From the NCBI GenBank assembly GCA_018417955.1, contig JACTVC010000005.1:1860001-1924000 (forward strand): a DNA stretch of 64,000 nt. The letters run 5' to 3'. Made by a program: the position numbers and the translations under genes. Every line of letters begins with the position of its first letter. Within the stretch, counting starts at the first letter, position 1. This document shows positions 33,968 through 44,807 of this stretch, one piece after another. Source of the DNA: Laccaria trichodermophora. Its lineage: Eukaryota > Basidiomycota > Agaricomycetes > Agaricales > Hydnangiaceae. The notes beneath the pieces were generated by a model. It was not told where the DNA came from and ran no database searches. It saw nothing but the letters and a program-made list of their open reading frames with translations.

Positions 33968-36233
33968 ATGCCACTGTCTGTCTTATTGTCTAGTCTTGTC
34001 TGGTTGATTCTAGGAATTCCTTTACAATATCCAATCTTGATCTGGATATTTATCTGGCTTTATATGGCATTGCCTGTTACTGCAACACCTAGCCAAAGTC
34101 CCTTTCCAAACATTTTGTTCACTGAGTTCAGTCGAGCAGTAACCACTACTTTTGGCTCTAGTGTTACATTGGCAACTGTATTGGCAATCTTGTTCTCATT
34201 GACAGATAACACTGATTTGCTGAATCTGCATTTTCGCCAACAGCATCCAACAGAAACTGGAGAAAACAAGATTCATACATCTGGTTGGATTACTGCCCTT
34301 GTAAATGCTTTAAGTGACAAACTGGGCAAAAAAAGAACTTCATCATTATTTTTTGATTATGAATACTCAGAGTCTCTTTGGGAAAATGATGGGAACAAAC
34401 GTCGAGTTAAATTGATTGCTGGAAAACTTGACTCATTTGCAAATGACTTGAGCTTGTCACCTTATGATCAAGATGGAAATTATTGTGGAAAACTAGGTGC
34501 AGTATCACATGATAAAATTCAGCCAGCTCTTGTCATTTGTCCAACCTCATTTGTATGTGCAACTCAATCCTGCAGTCCCAGATCATTGCTTCAGGCATCC
34601 CGGTCTCGTGATATACCTCTAGTAACTTGTGTCAAAGGCCACACAATACATAAAAATGTACCTGTTCTTACTGGACAGTGCCATTCATGTCAAACATCAT
34701 ATTCAGCAGATCATGAACGGTTTCAGGATTTATCAACTATTTCAAAACCTTGGAAACGGGAATACTTGAATTCTGCCAAATACATTAAAATTGGTCAATC
34801 ACTATGGGTGGATCGGCTTTTCTGTGCATCAGCAGTCAATGCCATGTATAACTTCCATGCATCAGCATCAGCATATGCTGAGTACTGGAATAATACATTT
34901 GGAACTGGAGAAGTCCTCATTGCTAGGGCTCACATTTGGCAGACCTTTGTCCAAGAATCAATGCGTACTATTGCTGAAGAGTCACAGATAAATGTTGAAC
35001 TTAATGATGCACTTGATATCAAGGAAGTCACTGCAGAGGCTTTCTCACTTTTGGGAGAAAATGGCATCATACGAGCAGCTGATAAACACTCTTGTGATGA
35101 ATGTACTCAAATTTATCGGCGAGTTGGTGAAACATCTGCACAAGTACCCACTACATCAGATAGTGATAGCAGTGACAGTAATGTGATGGATGTAGATAAG
35201 AAATTTGTAAAAATGGCAGTCTTGGATGGCATTGTAATGGGTCCTACACATTGTGCATATGATAATTGCTCAAATGATCTTTCTAACTCAAGAGGTGGAT
35301 CACTTTGTGATCAGCATCATTTACAACTTGGATCTTATTGTCTAGTTCGGGACTGCTCAAATCGAAGAGTTGAAGGAACTTGTGCATGTAGTGATCATCA
35401 AAGTGAATGGAATACTTATAAAAAACATACAACTCAGAATGTTCGTTCTGGTGTACGAAGAATGTTGCAGCATCCTGGAGAGAACTATGAATGGCAACCA
35501 AAGGCCAAAGGCCCCAATCCACAACGCCATGATGATCCAAATACAGATCCTCCTTTACCATCTAATCTTTTTAGTCCCTCTCGTTTCTACTGTGTTGAAA
35601 CTGTCTGTGCACCATGTGGAGTTGTCATTGCTTGGACGAAGTTTGATAGATCAGAGTCTCCTACAAACATTTTGAATTTCTTAGAATCAGTGTTTCCAAC
35701 AGAGGAATCCCGACCTGATTATATATGTATTGATAAAGCCTGCCAGGTTCTGGCAACTGCTGTAGCAAATGGAAGTTGGGACACCTGGAAAAACACAACT
35801 CGATTCATTGTAGACTCCTATCATTACACAAATCATCGGAAAAAACACTTTCTTTGCCGCAAGTACTGCAACCCTGCTCCTACAAATGGCCAAGCTCCCA
35901 ATCTGGTTATTGTAGAGCAGAGTGAAGATGGACAGCCAATTGCACGTAGAGCCTTTAACACTCAGGTACATTCTCACCTCTTATATAATTCTTCAGTTAA
36001 CTAGATAATGACAGGTCTGTGAACAACTCAATGCATGGCTTGGTGGTTTTGAATCAATTGCAAAACGTATGACACCAAGCAACTTTAATTGGTTCATACA
36101 TGCCATGCTTTTTTATCACACAAAATATGTTATAAACAGGCAAGACATCAAGAAGCAAAAGAAAGAAGCCACTGAGGCTGAAGATGAAGACTTGGGCCTA
36201 GATGAAGAATCTGAGGAAGAAGAAAGTGACTAA
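33968..36233 (+). CDS. CxC5/CxC6-like KDZ transposon protein, probable transposase
   Basis: Exons 33968-35965 and 36015-36233 (738 aa). The N-terminus is strongly hydrophobic (about residues 1-35). Then come a region with CPTSFVCATQSC, CxGH and CHSC cysteines (CxC5-like), HSCDECTQIY, and the cluster HCAYDNC...CDQHH...CLVRDC...CACSDH (CxC6-like). The C-terminal half has conserved blocks CVETVCAPCGVVIAW, DYICIDKACQV, FIVDSYHYTNH, CRKYCNPAP and FNTQ|VCEQLNAWLGGF, and ends in an acidic tail. Domain names follow the cysteine clusters described as associated with KDZ transposases. The Asp-His-Cys-Glu order resembles the catalytic RNase H-like part of KDZ enzymes, so I infer the transposase itself, without proof. 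The frame is intact. Confidence 0.75.
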
Positions 36234-36542
36234 ATGATATGCAGATAGCTTAAGAAGTGTACTAGATAGCTTAAGAAGTGTACTATAGTGTATTACAAAT
36301 AGCTAAATAAGTGTAGAAGTGTACTATAGTGTATTACAAATAGCTGAAGCTGATTTTAGTACATGAAGAATCATTGATAGTCCTCAGGAATCCTGAGGAC
36401 TTGACCAAATTTCTCACTCTAACTCAAATTTACCAAAATTATAGTGTAGTCCTGCAGGAATCCTCAGGAATCCTCAGGAATCCTCAGGAATCCTGAGAGT
36501 CCTGCAGGAATCAGTGGGGGACTGATAAGTACTGGCTGAACC

Positions 36543-38146
36543 GCAAGCTTAATAGCGCGGAGTTGCCAGAATGGGACGGAGCAGGTGAAACTGCAATCAA
36601 CTACCTGAGCCACATGGGATTCCTCGCTGGATTAGGTACCAAGATGAAGGAAGGGATCGCCCAGCTTGCTCCTTTCAAATGGACTTCCTATGCCTTAAGT
36701 TGGTGGGAGACCCTGCCGGCCCCGGACCGCGTCTACTTCTCCATCAATTGGGACAACATGATGATTGGGATCCAAGCTCAGTTCTTGGATGAAGAATGGG
36801 TGCGAGAACGAACCTTCGAGTTCGACGAAATGACCTTCAGGAATAAAGGTCATGAACAGGAAAGCCCGCTGGAATATATTCAGCGTCGCATCAGATATCA
36901 CCACTTCCTACATCCCGATGAAGTTGATGGGCCCACCGCTGTCGCTCGAGTACTTCGTCGGCAACCAGTGGAGTGGTCGCATTACCTCAGTGAAACTACC
37001 TGTCCTACGATACTGTCCGTTCAATCGGTAGCTAAACGGATGAGGAATGGTCTCGTAACCTCCTGGCAGCAGGCCGAACGCACTAAGCGGCCTGTGCCTT
37101 ATTATAGGAATCGTCGTTCGCGCGAAGTACACGCAGCGGAAACGGAACCTAACAACCCAGGGATACAATTAGAGTCCTATTCAACCGACGAAGAAGGAGA
37201 ATTAGAACGAGACATCAATTTCACTTCTAACAGCAATCGTAGACCTCTGCCGCGCGCTGGGGGGCATAAGCCAGCGCCCGCGAAGCAAGAATTCCCTCAC
37301 GGTAAAACCGTAAATGGAGTAACTTTTGAAAGGGATGATACTAGGGTCAGCCCTCGAGAGCCCAACGGAGACTGCTACATTTGCACGAGTCCTAAACATT
37401 TCCATCGGGATTGCCCTCACTATGGTAAATGGAACGCCCTTCGCAATGCTCACAAAATCCATGTCGTATGGGACGAGGAGGAAGAAGCAGATAGAGAGTA
37501 TTTAGTTATGTTGGTTGAATCTAACACCGCTCTTTCTGCTTATGAGAGTGAACGACTTCTTAAAACTTATGCAACTGAAATCCACTCGTCGAAAGGTGGT
37601 TGTAGAAACTCTTTCACAGCAGAAAAGCGCGTAGAATCCGCTGCAGATCTGCGCAATAAGGAAATAGAACCCGAGCAACGAATGGACGCGAAACTTCATA
37701 AGGTCTACCCGGCCCATCGAAATGCGCATAAGACTAAGGGTTACAACAAAGGGAAGAACAAGGAGGAACTAAGCTCTCCACAGAAGGACGAGCGAGCACT
37801 CGGCAAGGGAAAAAGGATTAGTCGCATCTATGAACCGGGGCGTATCTTCCCTGCAGTTAAGGGTCGTTCATTGCCCGAGGGCATGGGGTCTCTTGGAACA
37901 AGAGCGTTGCACATACCCACAAAAGTAGGTAACCTCGAGGCGGAGTCTATCCGCGCTCGATTGGACTCAGGAGCGGACATTACACTCATCTCTGAGGAAT
38001 ACTGGAAATCGATGTCAGACGCTCCTCGTCTACGCGAAGGGTTGAGAATGAAACTGTATCAGCTCACGGGAGGAGCTAAAGTACTCGGATACATTAAGAC
38101 TGACTTATTCGTCCTCGCACGAGATGAGTTGATCGTCAGCTTCGAG
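36543..38146 (+). CDS. Gypsy gag-pol, segment 3 (capsid, zinc knuckle, protease)
   Basis: Begins in codon 861 (C|GC) directly after the second target copy of element A. Capsid-like retrotransposon gag domain (YLSHMGFLAGLG, SWWETLPAP, FRNKGHEQESPLEYIQRR), a CCHC zinc knuckle CYICTSPKHFHRDC (about residues 1138-1151), a basic linker, then the aspartic protease with ARLDSGADITLISEEYW (catalytic Asp about 1335). It ends DELIVSFE and continues LEAYVV in segment 4 once element B is removed. Confidence 0.88.
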
Positions 38147-38502
38147 GAGGTCTTTACCTTGCCCGGGTTAATCCATATGGAATCCATGTGGAATCCATGG
38201 AAGGAATCTTGGCTGAGACCACAGCCAATTTGTTGTTCCATGGACATCATGGATTCCATGTGGAATGATCATGGAATGGTCAATTCCATATGGAATCCAT
38301 TGCCATTCCACCTGGATTCCACTGAATTCCATATGGAACTTAGGCATATCCACCATGGATTCCATGGAACAAGTCCATATGGATTCCATGGAGCAGTTCA
38401 TATGGATTCCATGGAAGGAATTAATGACCATTATACCATTAGAATACATATAGATATAGGATTTATAGTGTCCTTACTATATTTAAGTAAAAATAAAATT
38501 TT

Positions 38503-38573
38503 TGCATCTGAGAGAATTGAACCCACAACATCATGAATAGAAGCAGCAATCTAACCACCTGAGCCACACCGGC
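38503..38573 (-). tRNA. tRNA-derived pseudogene / SINE-like head
   Basis: The minus strand begins GCCGGTGTGGCTCAGGTGG, with a canonical Pol III A box (TGGCTCAGGTGG), and has a B box GGTTCAATTC at 38514-38523. The 3' acceptor strand does not pair with GCCGGTG, and the D and anticodon stems are degraded. It is followed by an A/T-rich tail. It looks like a tRNA-derived insertion inside element B and not a functional tRNA. Confidence 0.55.
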
Positions 38574-38619
38574 TTTGTTACAAGGTAAACTAAAGGTCTG
38601 TATATAGCATCGTTTGTCA

Positions 38620-39268
38620 CGTGGCGTCTCAAACGTGACAGTTATGGCTGTCGCGTTGCCACGTCGTTTCTTTCTTTCACCACCACCACCACCATCCACG
38701 CCACCGTCTCAAGCCACGACCGCCCGCGACAACGACGTCGACAACGCCGACAACGACGCCGACAACGATGCCGACAACGACGACAACGACGCTGGCGACG
38801 ACACCAACAACAACGCTGACGACAACCACGGATGGGTGGGAACAACGGCGAGCGGAAAGCCCAGGTAAGCCAGCGGCGTGGCAACCAGATGACAGACGAC
38901 GACGAATGTCGTCGTCCGTCATTTCATTCCACTCGCGAACAAACCACCCCACCCATTGAGCTGACCCAAACCACAGGTGCCACGTGGTGACGTGGCAGAT
39001 CCACCACCACACCACGCCGACGTCAACGACACCCACGACCAAGGACGACCGCCCACGGACGTCAACGACCGCCCACGAAGACGACACGACCGCCCACGCA
39101 GACGACACGAAGACGACGCGACCACCCACGAAGACGATGCGAACGCCCACGAAGACGACACGAAGACGACGCGACGACACGAAGACGACACGACAACGCG
39201 ACAACGACGCGACCGCCCACGAAGACGATGCGACCGCCCACGAAGACAACGCGACAACGCGAAGACGA
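38620..39268. repeat. ACGACG/CCACGAAGACG-rich low-complexity sequence
   Basis: Simple repeats continuing on the other side of element D at 43859-44037. Long frames on both strands are a by-product of the trinucleotide-like periodicity. Confidence 0.75.
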
Positions 39269-39339
39269 GACTGGTAGCTGCCAATTACATGATGTAGTTA
39301 TGGCAGCTGCCATAAAAAAACTTGATCAGCTACCGTGAA

Positions 39340-39780
39340 TGAATGAAATGCATTTTCATTCATTCACGGCACCTGTTTCATTCAAGATAATTCATTCTGT
39401 TTCATTCATTCCTGGCGACGATTTCATTCATTCCTGGCAATGATTTCATTCATTTCATTTCATTCTTTCACGGCACCTGTTTCATTCCTTCCTGGCGACG
39501 ATTTCATTCATTTCTGGCAATGATTTCATTCATTTCATTTCATTCTTTCACGGCACCTGTTTCATTCCTTCCTGGTGACGATTTCATTCATTTCTGGCAA
39601 TGATTTCATTCATTCCTGGCAATGATTTCATTCATTTCATTTCATTCTTTCACAGCACCTGTTTCATTCATTCCTGGCGACGATTTCATTCATTTCTGGC
39701 AATGATTTCATTCATTCACGGCAACTACTTCATTTTTTATTTCATTCCACCACGGCAACTGTTTCACTCATTGCTTTACA
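39340..39780. repeat. TTTCATTC / CCTGGCAATGA tandem repeats (left arm of D)
   Basis: Units built of TTTCATTCATTCCTGGCAATGA, TTCATTTCATTTCATTC and CACGGCACCTG. The mirrored block at 43400-43790 has fewer and slightly different units. Confidence 0.8.
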
Positions 39781-40679
39781 GTGGTTGTGCTCACTGTTGG
39801 TGACGACGTCAGGCACTGTTTTCAGGGTCCAGGGCGCATTTCCAAATAAGGAAATATGCGCTTTTTCCAAATGAAAAATAGCAATAAAATAGGGTAAAAA
39901 TCAGAAAAGAATGGGGGATGGTGCTCACTGTTAGTGATGACATCAGGGTCTGTTTTCAGGGTCCAGGGCACATTGACAAATATGGTAGAATAGCTGGAAA
40001 ATAGCCAAAAAATCAGAAAAAAATGGAGGATGGTGCTCACTGTTGGTGATGACATTGGGGTTGTTTTCAGGGACCAGGGTGCATTGCCAAATATGGTAAT
40101 ATATCCAAAAATAGCCAAAAAAATCAGGAAAAAAATGGCAGGGTGGTGCTCACTATTGGTGATGACATTGGGGTTGTTTTCAGGGTCCGGAGTACATTTC
40201 CAAATATGGTAATATATCCAAAAATAGCCAGAAAATAGCAGAAAATAGCAGAAAATTTGGAAAAACATATGAATGGTGTACAGAACATCAGGCACTGCCT
40301 TCAGGGTCCACCCAAAAGGGAAATATGACCTGGTTTGACTAAAAGTGAAGAAAAGCAAGATGAGAATGATTTTACCTATCAGGGTCCATGTAATGGGATG
40401 TTGGGATGATGGTCACATGACCAATTACCAAAAATGGTCAAAAAATGAAAGTTGTAGCCCTACACTGTAGCTTCCTGAATCTGTTTGAATTATGTTCTGA
40501 AGTGCTCCCATTGTGGAGATATGAGGTTAAGGAATTTCAAAAGCGTCGCGTTTTTTTTTGTTTTTTGTGTTTTTCTCCATAAAAACAAAACCAAATAACA
40601 TGATTTCAGTATATTTAGAAAGCTAAAAGAAAGGGCTACAATTATCGTATCGTGGGAAAAATGACAAAAAAAAGGAAGG

Positions 40680-41200
40680 TGCATGCCCTACAGATACAGA
40701 CTACCAAGTTTACTGATAGACTACAAAAAAGTCGGACTTAGACTACATAGTTTACTGATTGATACATACAAAAGACTGCAGAAGTTTATAGACTACCAAG
40801 TTTACTGATATACTATAAAAGTCAGACCCAGACTACAAAAGCTTGGACTTAGACTACAAAGTTTGTAGTGTGCGCTTTTTCATTAGAAAAGTTTGTATTG
40901 TCTGCTTTTTGAGACTACAAAAGTTTGTAGTGTGTGCTTTTTCATTAGAAAAGTTTGTAGTATCTGCTTTTTGAGACTACAAAAGTTTGTAGTGTGCGCT
41001 TTTTCATTAGAAAAGTTTGTAGTATCCACTTTTTGTCATTACAAAAATTTGTAGTGTGTGCTATTTCATTAGAAAAGTTTGTATTGTCTGCTATTTGAGA
41101 CTACAAAAGTTTGTAGTGTGCACTTTTTATTAGAAAAGTTTGTAGTGTCCGCTTTTTCATTATAAAAGTTGTCTGCCTTTTCATTGAAAAAAGTATGTAG
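40680..41200. repeat. ACAAAAGTTTGTAGT tandem repeat block (mirrored 41978-42498)
   Basis: About five copies of a roughly 59-bp unit containing the self-complementary ACTACAAAAGTTTGTAGT and a GCTTTTTCATTAGAAAAG segment. It is perfectly mirrored on the other side of the palindrome centre. Confidence 0.75.
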
Positions 41201-44037
41201 TTGACATGTAGTTTATGGTGTCCTTGGACCTATCTATGTTGGGGGATGAGGTTGAAGGATTGCCATCGTACTGCCAGTGCTGCAGCATTAGTTTTTGACA
41301 TCATGCACAAGTTGTCTTGCACATCAGGAAAGGCCATTCTAAGCCTTTCATATTGATACCTGCTGTCCTATCTGAAAAGATAATTGTAAGCTTGGGGGGA
41401 TATGCTGAAGGATTGACATGACTTTACATATTGCTATTGCCACATCAGCAGTTTCTCACATCATGCCCAAGTTGGCTTTCAGCTAGAGGAGGCTATTCAT
41501 GTTGATATCTACTCAATACATGGTCAACTTACAACATGACCTGACTTGAAGACACCTCCAAGGATGGATCAGCCCATCATCAAAAGCCAAGTTGGGATGA
41601 TGTCAAAAACTGGTGATGTTATGTCAATCCTTCAGTGATACCCCCACATGAATGTATCAAAGTTGACTATGTTTCAGACAGGCCAGTAGCTATTAATGTG
41701 AAAGCAGACAGGATGAAAGGTAATTTGGTCATAATGTCAAAAAACTGGAGATGTCATGTCAATTTTTCAGCCATATCCCCACATGAACTGATAATTATGT
41801 TTTATGATAGGACAGTAGGTATCAATATGAAAGGCTCAGAATGGCCTTTCCTGATGTGCAAGACAACTTGTGCATGATGTCAAAAACTAATGCTGCAGCA
41901 CTGGCAGTACGATGGCAATCCTTCAACCTCATCCCCCAACATAGATAGGTCCAAGGACACCATAAACTACATGTCAACTACATACTTTTTTCAATGAAAA
42001 GGCAGACAACTTTTATAATGAAAAAGCGGACACTACAAACTTTTCTAATAAAAAGTGCACACTACAAACTTTTGTAGTCTCAAATAGCAGACAATACAAA
42101 CTTTTCTAATGAAATAGCACACACTACAAATTTTTGTAATGACAAAAAGTGGATACTACAAACTTTTCTAATGAAAAAGCGCACACTACAAACTTTTGTA
42201 GTCTCAAAAAGCAGATACTACAAACTTTTCTAATGAAAAAGCACACACTACAAACTTTTGTAGTCTCAAAAAGCAGACAATACAAACTTTTCTAATGAAA
42301 AAGCGCACACTACAAACTTTGTAGTCTAAGTCCAAGCTTTTGTAGTCTGGGTCTGACTTTTATAGTATATCAGTAAACTTGGTAGTCTATAAACTTCTGC
42401 AGTCTTTTGTATGTATCAATCAGTAAACTATGTAGTCTAAGTCCGACTTTTTTGTAGTCTATCAGTAAACTTGGTAGTCTGTATCTGTAGGGCATGCACC
42501 TTCCTTTTTTTTGTCATTTTTCCCACGATACGATAATTGTAGCCCTTTCTTTTAGCTTTCTAAATATACTGAAATCATGTTATTTGGTTTTGTTTTTATG
42601 GAGAAAAACACAAAAAACAAAAAAAAACGCGACGCTTTTGAAATTCCTTAACCTCATATCTCCACAATGGGAGCACTTCAGAACATAATTCAAACAGATT
42701 CAGGAAGCTACAGTGTAGGGCTACAACTTTCATTTTTTGACCATTTTTGGTAATTGGTCATGTGACCATCATCCCAACATCCCATTACATGGACCCTGAT
42801 AGGTAAAATCATTCTCATCTTGCTTTTCTTCACTTTTAGTCAAACCAGGTCATATTTCCCTTTTGGGTGGACCCTGAAGGCAGTGCCTGATGTTCTGTAC
42901 ACCATTCATATGTTTTTCCAAATTTTCTGCTATTTTCTGCTATTTTCTGGCTATTTTTGGATATATTACCATATTTGGAAATGTACTCCGGACCCTGAAA
43001 ACAACCCCAATGTCATCACCAATAGTGAGCACCACCCTGCCATTTTTTTCCTGATTTTTTTGGCTATTTTTGGATATATTACCATATTTGGCAATGCACC
43101 CTGGTCCCTGAAAACAACCCCAATGTCATCACCAACAGTGAGCACCATCCTCCATTTTTTTCTGATTTTTTGGCTATTTTCCAGCTATTCTACCATATTT
43201 GTCAATGTGCCCTGGACCCTGAAAACAGACCCTGATGTCATCACTAACAGTGAGCACCATCCCCCATTCTTTTCTGATTTTTACCCTATTTTATTGCTAT
43301 TTTTCATTTGGAAAAAGCGCATATTTCCTTATTTGGAAATGCGCCCTGGACCCTGAAAACAGTGCCTGACGTCGTCACCAACAGTGAGCACAACCACTGT
43401 AAAGCAATGAGTGAAACAGTTGCCGTGGTGGAATGAAATAAAAAATGAAGTAGTTGCCGTGAATGAATGAAATCATTGCCAGAAATGAATGAAATCGTCG
43501 CCAGGAATGAATGAAACAGGTGCTGTGAAAGAATGAAATGAAATGAATGAAATCATTGCCAGGAATGAATGAAATCATTGCCAGAAATGAATGAAATCGT
43601 CGCCAGGAAGGAATGAAACAGGTGCCGTGAAAGAATGAAATGAAATGAATGAAATCATTGCCAGGAATGAAAGAAATCATTGCCAGAAATGAATGAAATC
43701 GTCGCCAGGAAGGAATGAAACAGAATGAATTATCTTGAATGAAACAGGTGCCGTATTGAATGAAAATGCATTTCATTCATTCACGGTAGCTGATCAAGTT
43801 TTGCCACGGCAGCTGCCATAAATGCATCGATGTAGAATGCAGCTACTAGTGAAGACGACGCGACAACGACGCGACGACCCACGATGACGATGCGACCGCC
43901 CACGAAGACGACGCGACCGCCCACGCCACGACTGCCCACGCCAAAACGAGCCCACTGCCCACAAACGTGGACCCAGAGCACCCACGCATGGAGGATTCCG
44001 CTCGCGTGAATGGAAATGGGCAACGACGAGCCCAGGT

Positions 44038-44355
44038 AAGCTCCCCCTCCCTCCAACATCCCTCACCACCACCCCTCCATCATTCACCCTCCCTTCATTG
44101 CTCCCCCTCCCTTCATTGCTCCCCCTCCCCCTCCCTTCATTGCTCCCCCTCCCTCTGTTGCTCCCCCTCCCTCTGTTGCTCCCCCTCCCATTTCTCCCCC
44201 TCCCTCCATTGCTCCCCCCTCCATCCATTCCCACCTCTCCCTTCACCACTCCCTCTCTCCTCCATCACTCCTTCCCCCTCCCTCCCCCCTCCCTCCCCCT
44301 CACTCTACTACATCCTCCCCCTCCATCACTTCCCCCTGTCTTCCCCCCTCCCTTA
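44038..44355. repeat. Polypyrimidine tract of element B
   Basis: About 300 nt of almost pure CTCCCT on the plus strand, preceded by CCCAGGTAAGC and followed by TTAG and AT-rich sequence. The same arrangement occurs in F (55243-55640), E (58165-58410), H (61015-61275) and, inverted, in G (56783-57065). Confidence 0.75.
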
Positions 44356-44807
44356 GATATTGAGAATAGTAAACATAAATTGTGTAGTCTATTTAATACA
44401 TTTCATTTTTTCCTGCTAAGCTATGACTCATGAATGTAGAAACCATGATTACATGATGTGGACTTAGAATTATTTCATAAAGTCATTCCATGTGGATTCC
44501 ATGTGGATTCCATATGGAGTCCATATGAATTCCACCCTTAAAATGGTATAGAACATATAGAATAGAGTATGGAATCCATCAGCCATTCCATGGAATCCAT
44601 CCCCCAAAGTCATGGAATCCATCCCCCATTCCATGGAATCCATCCCCCAAAGTCATGGAATCCATCCCCCATTCCATGGAATCCATCCCCCACTCCATGG
44701 AATCCATCCCCCATTCCATGGAATCCATCTGGAATTTGTGCAGTCCACCCCCCATTCCATCCATTCCATATGGATTAACCCGGGGAGGGTAAAGTACTGG
44801 CTTCGAG

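Larger units (their letters stand above)
29978..36534 (+). mobile_element. Element A: KDZ-class DNA transposon, 8-bp TSD
   Basis: 6557 bp, target duplication GCTGAACC (29970-29977, 36535-36542). Termini GAGGTCTTTATTG and, inverted, CAGTACTTATCAG, then a shared TCCCCCACTGATTCCTGCAGGA inverted repeat and subterminal TTCCTGAGGA repeats at both ends. It carries a multi-exon ORF1 (31499-33903) and a CxC5/CxC6 cysteine-cluster protein (33968-36233), hallmarks of Kyakuja-Dileera-Zisupton elements of basidiomycetes. It is the only KDZ-end element here with long coding content, so it may be the autonomous or helper source for B, E, F, G and H. Confidence 0.85.
39269..43850. mobile_element. Element D: 4.6-kb palindromic TIR element, 8-bp TSD
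   Basis: Target duplication GAAGACGA (39261-39268, 43851-43858). The ends share GTAGCTGC...TTATGGCAGCTGCC...AACTTGATCAGCTACCG with element C. The interior is a giant inverted repeat centred at about 41589: 39780-41345 and 41834-43398 match without indels (a 178-codon frame occurs identically at 39822-40358 minus and 42820-43356 plus). The central 490 bp are only partly symmetric, and the outer TTTCATTC repeats differ in copy number and by scattered substitutions. No protein of recognisable family is encoded. Confidence 0.88.
38147..44799 (+). mobile_element. Element B: non-autonomous KDZ-end transposon, 8-bp TSD
   Basis: Target duplication GCTTCGAG (38139-38146, 44800-44807). Termini GAGGTCTTTACC and, inverted, CAGTACTTTACC, then CCCGGGTTAATCCATATGG at both ends. 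Subterminal repeats are all variants of ATCCATATGGAT/TTCCATGGAA. Inside: a tRNA-like sequence (38503-38573), ACGACG-rich sequence interrupted by element D (39269-43850), a GAGCCCAGGTAAG motif, a C/T-only tract (44038-44355) and AT-rich sequence. No transposase gene; about 2.06 kb without D. Confidence 0.88.

Noticed and set aside
38503..38573. Functional tRNA gene
   Set aside because: A and B boxes are good, but the acceptor stem does not pair and the anticodon arm is not formed.
39822..43356. Two identical 178-codon frames in the palindrome of element D
   Set aside because: Phe/Tyr/Ile-rich translation of TTT/ATTTTTGG-rich repeats with no homology pattern or good start context. Identity reflects the palindrome and not coding selection.
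39269..43850. Assembly or foldback artefact as explanation of the palindrome
   Set aside because: The outer repeats differ in copy number and sequence between the arms, the centre is asymmetric, and the whole is bounded by one 8-bp target duplication.
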